Shown: one piece after another, positions 59,427 to 64,000 of the stretch
How positions within the stretch are numbered: position 1 is the first letter of the stretch
Layout: every line of letters begins with the position of its first letter
DNA from: Terrimonas pollutisoli
Lineage (GTDB): Bacteria > Bacteroidota > Bacteroidia > Chitinophagales > Chitinophagaceae
Length of the DNA: 64,000 nt
Direction of reading: 5' to 3'
Assembly (NCBI RefSeq): GCF_029360765.1
Contig: NZ_JARKNA010000003.1
Coordinates: 420,987-484,986, forward strand
Notes under the pieces: model-generated
What the model was told of the DNA's origin: nothing
The model's input: the letters and a program-made list of their open reading frames with translations, nothing else
Database searches by the model: none
Program-made: the position numbers and the translations under genes

Positions 59427-62372
59427 CTAAAATTTTCCCGGAAGATTTTTATCCAAAAACTGTTTGTATTTCTCCAGGTCCTTACTGCTTTTTAGAATTT
59501 CGAGGTTCCGTTCAGTAATGATCGAAAAACTGTACTTACCACCTTTCAACCACGGAATAATTTCTGTTGAAGTTTTTGGTTTTGTCTGATCTACATAAGT
59601 GATGGCTTCAACGGCATTTTGAAAAGGACTGATCAGCAACAGGCGATTGTCGGCATCGATATCGATCAATTCAGCCTGCATTTGTTTGTTATAGTAGTTG
59701 TCCCGGTTGTGCCGTGCAAATGCATTCTTTGTTTCGTTGACAAATATGGGGTCGATTTTGTTTAAAATAATGATTACATAATGCGGGGCATTGGCTTCAA
59801 AACTATAGGCTGTTGGGTCGGAAGTTTGCTTGAAGAATTGTTTGTTGACACTATCAACAGCGGGTTTATTGACCACTAATGGTTGCTGCACCGGTTTGAT
59901 AACAACCGTATCTTTTGTGGGTAGTTGAGTTACTGTTCGTGGAATAATTTTTATCGGTTGTCTTGCCATACTATCTTCTGCCGGCATTACGATCACCATA
60001 TTACGCAGTTCTTCTTCGATCTGCTTGCGGCGTTTTAATACATTCAGCATTGTTTCGGCTTTGGCTGCCAATGGTGTACTGCTAAACGTTCGCAGAATAT
60101 TATTCAGAACGATAGCAGCCGTGCTATCATCCCTTTGTTTGATGTGGTATACCGCTTCGATATACAGTAATTGAGGTGTCCAATAATTACTGCCGTGCGT
60201 ACTGTCTGCACTTTTCTTCATCGCCAGGGCTTCGGCAAAATTTCCTTCGATAAAAAGATCATAGATATTTTCATATGTTTTTGTCGCTTCTGGTTGCGGG
60301 CCTTTTGTTATCGGGTTTTTCCCGGTGGTAATGATTGTAGTAAAGAGCTGACCGGGATATTTTTCACTCATCAATTTTTTTATTTCACCAGCCTTAGTTG
60401 TTTCCCCGTTTTTATTGTAACAGTAATAGAGGTTAAAGAGTAATTCAGACATTTTTTTGAATTGAGGAAAACGTTCCCGCAACTTTTCGAGTGTTTCAGT
60501 GCCGCCTGTACAATCTTCCAGTTCCTTAACGTATATAAGGCCTGACTCAAATAATGCGTTTTGAATGGAGTCATTGGAGAGTTCAACTTTTTCCGGTGTC
60601 AATGGAAGCCTTTCAAACAGAAGATCGTACGTAATTTCCTGCGGCTGATCTGCAGCAGCAGCCTGATTCACCAGCGTCGGTTGATGTCCTGCTCTTGGCC
60701 TGATGCCGGCATTTTGTGTGGCCATGCGCCGCCAGTTGTCAATATTTTGCCGGCGACCCCATCTGGACTCGAAATCGGCCAAACCTTTGTCCCGTGAATT
60801 CTTATTATAGAAATACCATTCTCCTTTTTTGTCATTGTCCACAAAAAGGGAAGGGGTGACCTCATCCTTGGCATTAAATTTTTTGAGCACAACACCTTCA
60901 TCTTTCAGGCCCTGTTCCTTACGTAGTTTGCGGACTAATTTCTTTATAAAATCTTTTCTTTCATCATCTGGCAAGGCAGCTATTCGCTGCAGGCTATCCT
61001 GTCTTGTCACGATTTCAATACTATTAGCAAGTCTTGCCAATAGTTCTTTCCTTTCAGTGATGGCCTGGGGGTCTTTTATTGTTGGATCACCCAGTTGCAG
61101 GCTGTCATAAAAATTGTACGATTGGCGATATTGTCGTTTGATAAACGAAAGGTCGGCCAGTTGTAAAAAAGCCCTGTTGCGCTGGGAAGGATTGTTGGTA
61201 TTGTATTTCGTGCTTTTTAAAAGCAATGGCAAGGCTCCGTCAATATTGTTTCGCTCCAGTTCCATTTGAGCCGCCATATAGTAAATGATGTCACGATAGT
61301 CCAGGTATTTATCACGTTTTGCCATTTTCAATAGAGCGGCAATGTTTTTATCTATATAATCTTCGCTGCTATCTTTATTCACTCTTACCATGGCTAACCG
61401 GGCATATACATCCATGATCGGGTCCGTGGTGTGATTTACTGATTCATTGTACCATTTTTCTGCCTCTGTTCTTTTGCCCGTGAGTTCATAAAGTTGCCCG
61501 ATTAAAAATTCCCATCTTGCTTTTTCACTTTTGCGGGTCGCATTGCTCAAAGCGTTTTCAAGATGTACGACAGCACTGTCCCAATTTTTTTGTTTATAAA
61601 AATAATAGGCCTGTACTTCCTCCAGGTCATTGTGTAAACGGGCGGGAAATTGAGGATCATTTTTCAATGCCTGTATCAGGCTGGAGGCGTCAGCAAACTG
61701 ATCCTGCGCCAAATGATTCCTGATTTGCCAGATAAAAGCATCATTCCGGCTGGGCGGCTCGGAAAACATGCGTTTGCTAAGCGTATTTTTTTCTTTTGTA
61801 GAAATAGCGATAGCACTGTTACCGTCACGGGCACTGCCGATCGTTTTATAATAACCGTCTTTTTCCTTTTCGGCAAATGCATAATTGATGAACTGGAACA
61901 TCAGGTGAGCCGAATCAAACTGTTGTTTCAGGTAGTACGACGCACCCCACAGCAGGTAAAGATTATCAGCCCAGTCGTTCCGGAGATCATGCAATACAAT
62001 ACCGGTTTGGGCTTTATAAGAAATTGAATCCAGCTGAATGCTGTCGGCAGCCGTTTCATCAAGAGTATAATTGTAAAAAGGGATTAGTTCCGCATAATCA
62101 TCCTTAAAATTTGATTTGGCCCTGTCAAGTACTTCGTTCAGCTTATTATTCGCATTGAAGAAATAATTGTAATGCGTAATGGTATTTTGAATGAATCGTT
62201 TAGGGGTGGTAAATTTCTTTTGATCTGATTTTTCTGATCGCAACACCCTGTTCTCAAACTCCTTTGGTTTTTTTACGTCGAGTGCTATACCTAACTGACC
62301 AAAAGCAGGCACCGCCAGTTGGCTCAATAAAAAGGATAATAATACCGGGATAATATATCGGGTCAGTGACAT
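59427..62372 (-). CDS. porW: PorW/SprE-like type IX secretion and gliding TPR protein
   Basis: 981 residues from the ATG at 62372 (MSLTRYIIPVLLSFLLSQLAVPAFG signal); a TTG two codons upstream is also in frame. Many TPR-like helices run from about residue 120 to 820 (WADNLYLLWGASYYLKQQFDSA, WQIRNHLAQDQFADASSLIQAL, WLDPIMDVY-like blocks). The C-terminal domain has NAPHYVIIILNK, ELIDIDADNRLLLISPF, KGGKYSFSIITERNLEIL and LEKYKQFLDKNLPGKF, the diagnostic end of the SprE/PorW family. In Bacteroidota this periplasmic/outer-membrane protein is needed for T9SS secretion and gliding. Other T9SS genes are not in the window. Unlike many homologues no lipobox is visible. Confidence 0.85.
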   Translation of the reverse strand: MSLTRYIIPVLLSFLLSQLAVPAFGQLGIALDVKKPKEFENRVLRSEKSDQKKFTTPKRFIQNTITHYNYFFNANNKLNEVLDRAKSNFKDDYAELIPFYNYTLDETAADSIQLDSISYKAQTGIVLHDLRNDWADNLYLLWGASYYLKQQFDSAHLMFQFINYAFAEKEKDGYYKTIGSARDGNSAIAISTKEKNTLSKRMFSEPPSRNDAFIWQIRNHLAQDQFADASSLIQALKNDPQFPARLHNDLEEVQAYYFYKQKNWDSAVVHLENALSNATRKSEKARWEFLIGQLYELTGKRTEAEKWYNESVNHTTDPIMDVYARLAMVRVNKDSSEDYIDKNIAALLKMAKRDKYLDYRDIIYYMAAQMELERNNIDGALPLLLKSTKYNTNNPSQRNRAFLQLADLSFIKRQYRQSYNFYDSLQLGDPTIKDPQAITERKELLARLANSIEIVTRQDSLQRIAALPDDERKDFIKKLVRKLRKEQGLKDEGVVLKKFNAKDEVTPSLFVDNDKKGEWYFYNKNSRDKGLADFESRWGRRQNIDNWRRMATQNAGIRPRAGHQPTLVNQAAAADQPQEITYDLLFERLPLTPEKVELSNDSIQNALFESGLIYVKELEDCTGGTETLEKLRERFPQFKKMSELLFNLYYCYNKNGETTKAGEIKKLMSEKYPGQLFTTIITTGKNPITKGPQPEATKTYENIYDLFIEGNFAEALAMKKSADSTHGSNYWTPQLLYIEAVYHIKQRDDSTAAIVLNNILRTFSSTPLAAKAETMLNVLKRRKQIEEELRNMVIVMPAEDSMARQPIKIIPRTVTQLPTKDTVVIKPVQQPLVVNKPAVDSVNKQFFKQTSDPTAYSFEANAPHYVIIILNKIDPIFVNETKNAFARHNRDNYYNKQMQAELIDIDADNRLLLISPFQNAVEAITYVDQTKPKTSTEIIPWLKGGKYSFSIITERNLEILKSSKDLEKYKQFLDKNLPGKF

Positions 62373-62692
62373 GCTCAAGCTAGACTCTTATTAACTGAAT
62401 TTCAAACATTTTAGTATAGGACTGCCGATCTTTTTTTGTACAATTTGCCCAGATGAAATCCTGTTTCTCTGCAAGACAAAAAATGAATGCCAGGAGGACG
62501 AAAATAGAGGAATTTTTTTTAGCCTGCCGATTAACCGCAAAAAAGCAAAAAGGCTTCGATCAAGTTCGCCATAGGCTGTACTGTTAGCTGATAGCCAGGC
62601 TTTAGCTGAGCAAAAATTTGGCTTCGCTGAAATAAAGATGCCCGAAGGTTTTTATACCTCATTTCATACCTTAGCCGCCATAAAATAAATAC
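62373..62692. other. Divergent region between porW and the M23-anchor gene
   Basis: 320 bp without a credible gene. It should hold both promoters: TACCTTAG (62667-62674) is a weak -7 candidate for the plus strand and, on the minus strand, TATTTTCG (about 62501-62508) is a candidate for porW. TAGGCTGTACTG-TAGCTGATAGCC-TTTAGCTGAGC shows short partly repeated GCTGA/TAGC elements (62573-62635). No RNA gene recognised. Confidence 0.4.
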
Positions 62693-63085
62693 ATGGCAAA
62701 ACTGGATGCAGGTGACACGCTAAAACGGTTGCGAAATCGTTATCGGTTGGTAGTGATGAACGATGATACGTATGAAGAAGTAGTGACTTTTAAATTATCC
62801 CGGCTTAGCGTTTACATAGTTTTGAGCACAATTTTTGTTGTATTGGTTGGCCTGACAGTGGCTCTTATTGTTTTTACGCCGTTAAAATACTATATCCCCG
62901 GCTATGATGATTTGAGGGTGGGAAGGGAATACAGGCAAATGAAATACCGGGTAGATTCACTGGAAAAACAAATGGATCACCAGACCAGGTACATTGATAA
63001 TATCAAGAGAGTATTGAACGGAGACGCTGCCGCCCTTGATACAACGATCTTAAAAGTACCTAAAGATGAATTGTCGGAAGATTAG
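62693..63085 (+). CDS. M23-peptidase-type N-terminal anchor protein without the catalytic domain
   Basis: 130 residues. LKRLRNRYRLVVMNDDTYEEVVTFKLSRLSVYIVLSTIFVVLVGLTVALIVF (about 10-61) contains a short cytoplasmic region and one transmembrane helix (about 38-62), followed by a periplasmic segment and coiled coil (YRQMKYRVDSLEKQMDHQ). This arrangement is that of the N-terminus of bacteroidetal M23 metallopeptidases that normally continue into a LytM domain, which is absent here because the stop codon comes at 63085. It lies 95 bp upstream of bactofilin. The family role is probably cell-wall morphogenesis; without the peptidase domain it may act as a scaffold. Confidence 0.65.
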   Translation: MAKLDAGDTLKRLRNRYRLVVMNDDTYEEVVTFKLSRLSVYIVLSTIFVVLVGLTVALIVFTPLKYYIPGYDDLRVGREYRQMKYRVDSLEKQMDHQTRYIDNIKRVLNGDAAALDTTILKVPKDELSED

Positions 63086-63179
63086 CGAGTAAGAGGGGAT
63101 ATGAAATGAAGTGGAAATAGTATAGTTTTAATAATATCCAATATAGACTCAGGCAGGCTGAGTATTAAATCAAATATCT

Positions 63180-63605
63180 ATGTTTAACTCAAAAAACAAA
63201 ACTGACATGGCACTTGAAAAACCAACCAGCGGCAATGGCACCACCCTCATCGGTGCCGGAACAACTTTAAAAGGAGATATCAGTAGTAATAGTGATCTCC
63301 GCATCGATGGAACGGTCATCGGTAACATTCAAAGCACAGCCAAGGTCGTGATCGGTGCCAATGGTGTGGTAGAGGGTGATATTACCGGCAACCAGGCTGA
63401 CATTATCGGCAAAGTAACCGGCAATATCAAAGCAAAAGATCTGTTGCAGTTAAGAGGTGATTCGATAGTGACAGGAAATCTTTATGCAGAGAAATTGCAG
63501 GTAGAGCCTTCAGCTAAATTCAATGGCCAATGCCATATGGGTTCCAACGGTATCAAGATGGTGGAATCAGGTAAAGTTGATGAAGAGGAAGCCGTTCTCC
63601 AATAA
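63180..63605 (+). CDS. Bactofilin (polymer-forming cytoskeletal protein)
   Basis: 141 residues, a right-handed beta-helix made of repeated short turns: TTLIGAGTTLKGDISSNSDLRIDGTVIGNIQSTAKVVIGANGVVEGDITGNQADIIGKVTGNIKAKDLLQLRGDSIVTGNLYAEKLQVEPSA (about 20-115, in pieces). ATG at 63180; the ATG at 63207 (MALEKPTSG) is an alternative. Bactofilins polymerise into filaments without nucleotides and organise cell-shape and peptidoglycan enzymes. Here they follow the M23-type anchor and overlap the AtpZ gene by 26 bp. The C-terminal tail is acidic. Confidence 0.92.
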   Translation: MFNSKNKTDMALEKPTSGNGTTLIGAGTTLKGDISSNSDLRIDGTVIGNIQSTAKVVIGANGVVEGDITGNQADIIGKVTGNIKAKDLLQLRGDSIVTGNLYAEKLQVEPSAKFNGQCHMGSNGIKMVESGKVDEEEAVLQ

Positions 63606-63798
63606 TAGCACAAGAGACTTATTACGTTATGCAGGTTTAGGCGCCCAGATGTTGGTGTCTATTGGCATTGCTATATTTGTTGGCCTCAAAGCCGATCAGT
63701 GGTTGCACAGTTCGCCATTGCTGACCTGTGTATTACCTTTGCTCGTCCTTGGGGCTATTCTTTATCAAATAGCCAGGCAGACAGGAGGTAAAAAGTGA
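63580..63798 (+). CDS. AtpZ/AtpI-family ATP synthase accessory membrane protein
   Basis: 72 residues started at the ATG at 63580 (MKRKPFSNNSTRDLLRYAG), which overlaps the bactofilin 3' end by 26 bp. Two transmembrane helices (about 18-38 and 46-64) with the AtpZ pattern LLRYAGLGAQMLVSIGIAIFVGLKADQWLHSSPLLTCVLPLLVLGAILYQIARQTGG. AtpI/AtpZ aids assembly or cation supply of the F1Fo ATP synthase. The order M23-type protein, bactofilin, AtpZ normally precedes atpB; here an insertion sequence follows within 80 bp. Confidence 0.85.
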   Translation: MKRKPFSNNSTRDLLRYAGLGAQMLVSIGIAIFVGLKADQWLHSSPLLTCVLPLLVLGAILYQIARQTGGKK

Positions 63799-63820
63799 AA
63801 AGTGAAAGGAAAAAAAGGGA

Positions 63821-63870
63821 AAAGTAAATGTCATATCATTTTTATGTACTCACTACTTTCCATTTACTTT
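63821..63870 (+). terminator. Inverted repeat after the AtpZ gene
   Basis: AAAGTAAATG (63821-63830) pairs perfectly with CATTTACTTT (63861-63870) around a 30-nt loop, followed by AATTAA. The large loop makes it a weak terminator candidate; it may be part of a repeat. Confidence 0.4.
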
Positions 63871-63907
63871 AATTAACCCAAGTTGCTAGTTATAGAGAAA
63901 AAGGGAT

Positions 63908-63965
63908 GAGCATCAATAAAAGATAATTTTGAGTTACCACACACAAAACTCAATTATCGATGCTC
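63908..63965 (+). promoter_or_regulatory. Hairpin sequestering the transposase start codon
   Basis: GAGCATC (63908-63914) pairs with GATGCTC (63959-63965), which contains the ATG at 63960. An inner stem ATAATT-TT-GAGTT (63923-63935) pairs with AACTCAATTAT. Such hairpins in IS elements block translation of readthrough transcripts from outside; this function is inferred from known IS biology. Confidence 0.6.
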
Positions 63966-64000
63966 AACGAGGATAAAATTATAAGGATTTACTGTATTGT
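63960..64000 (+). CDS. Transposase, 5' fragment (probable IS982 family)
   Basis: The frame opens MLNEDKIIRIYCI and runs off the edge after 13 complete codons. IS982-type transposases of Bacteroidota typically begin with a short MLxxDKIIxIxC-like segment; this resemblance, plus the start-codon hairpin, is the basis of the call. Only the N-terminus is visible so no catalytic motif can be seen. The transposase is likely complete beyond the edge. Confidence 0.5.
   Translation, partial: MLNEDKIIRIYCI

Larger units (their letters stand above)
63876..64000 (+). mobile_element. Left end of a probable IS982-family insertion sequence (continues past the window)
   Basis: The sequence changes character at about 63871-63876, where ACCCAAGTTGCTAG is the candidate terminal repeat. 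A hairpin and the first codons of a transposase follow. The right end and the matching inverted repeat are outside the window, so the IS boundary and family remain probable, not proven. It would separate atpZ from the expected ATP synthase genes. Confidence 0.5.

Overview
The window looks like the chromosome of a Bacteroidota member, most likely family Chitinophagaceae. Supporting signs are paired outer-membrane beta-barrel receptors with CarboxypepD_reg N-domains, a PorW/SprE-like type IX secretion protein, a DUF3276 (PUR-like) protein, the bacteroidetal fused GlmU-type enzyme, type-B L31, LytS/LytTR signalling, promoters of the TTTG-N19-TAnnTTTG type and no visible Shine-Dalgarno sequences. 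Genus assignment is not possible from sequence reading alone. No rRNA, tRNA or CRISPR array was seen.

Layout. 1-3.2 kb (minus strand): two immunity-like small genes (SUKH-like and a shortened SUFU-like), a secreted S10 serine carboxypeptidase and a GNAT acetyltransferase. 3.5-9.7 kb (plus): a 1773-residue protein carrying two alpha/beta-hydrolase domains, a macro-like middle segment, a caspase-like CHAT domain and a helical C-terminus, followed by a leaderless peptidoglycan-binding/CHAP amidase. This is the strongest candidate for an undescribed system. 9.7-12.7 kb: palindromes and a possibly structured leader, a MdlA-type ABC exporter and DUF3276. 12.9-17.6 kb: pgi and ltaE (minus), then a LytS/LytTR two-component pair. 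17.9-23.2 kb: two paralogous outer-membrane barrel receptors. 23.3-31.4 kb: yajQ, an AraC regulator, rpmE2, and a run of GlmU-like enzyme, tpiA, two glycosyltransferases and a flippase (a small surface-glycan locus).

31.5-44.1 kb is a carbohydrate-oxidation locus: two GMC flavoproteins, a Tat-exported gluconate-dehydrogenase-type small subunit, three TIM-barrel sugar isomerases (two with Tat signals), two transporters, a Gfo/Idh/MocA oxidoreductase, a lipoprotein cytochrome c and a DUF1080 (3-keto-glycoside hydrolase-type) lipoprotein. Together they suggest periplasmic oxidation of a sugar to a keto-sugar, cleavage or isomerisation, uptake and cytoplasmic reduction. 44.2-49.7 kb: DUF1761, pyk and pfkA (glycolytic operon), and a prolyl oligopeptidase. 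50-56.3 kb: an RmlD-like reductase, DUF1684, a small lipoprotein, two guanidine-group-modifying enzymes (CtlX and an arginine-deiminase relative), a universal stress protein and a methyltransferase. 56.4-63.8 kb: PBP1A, a small membrane protein, PorW/SprE, then an M23-type N-terminal anchor protein, bactofilin and AtpZ, an order that commonly precedes ATP synthase genes. The right edge runs into an insertion sequence, probably IS982 family, whose transposase start codon lies inside a long hairpin.

Several intergenic regions carry short dispersed palindromic repeats of at least five sequence types.
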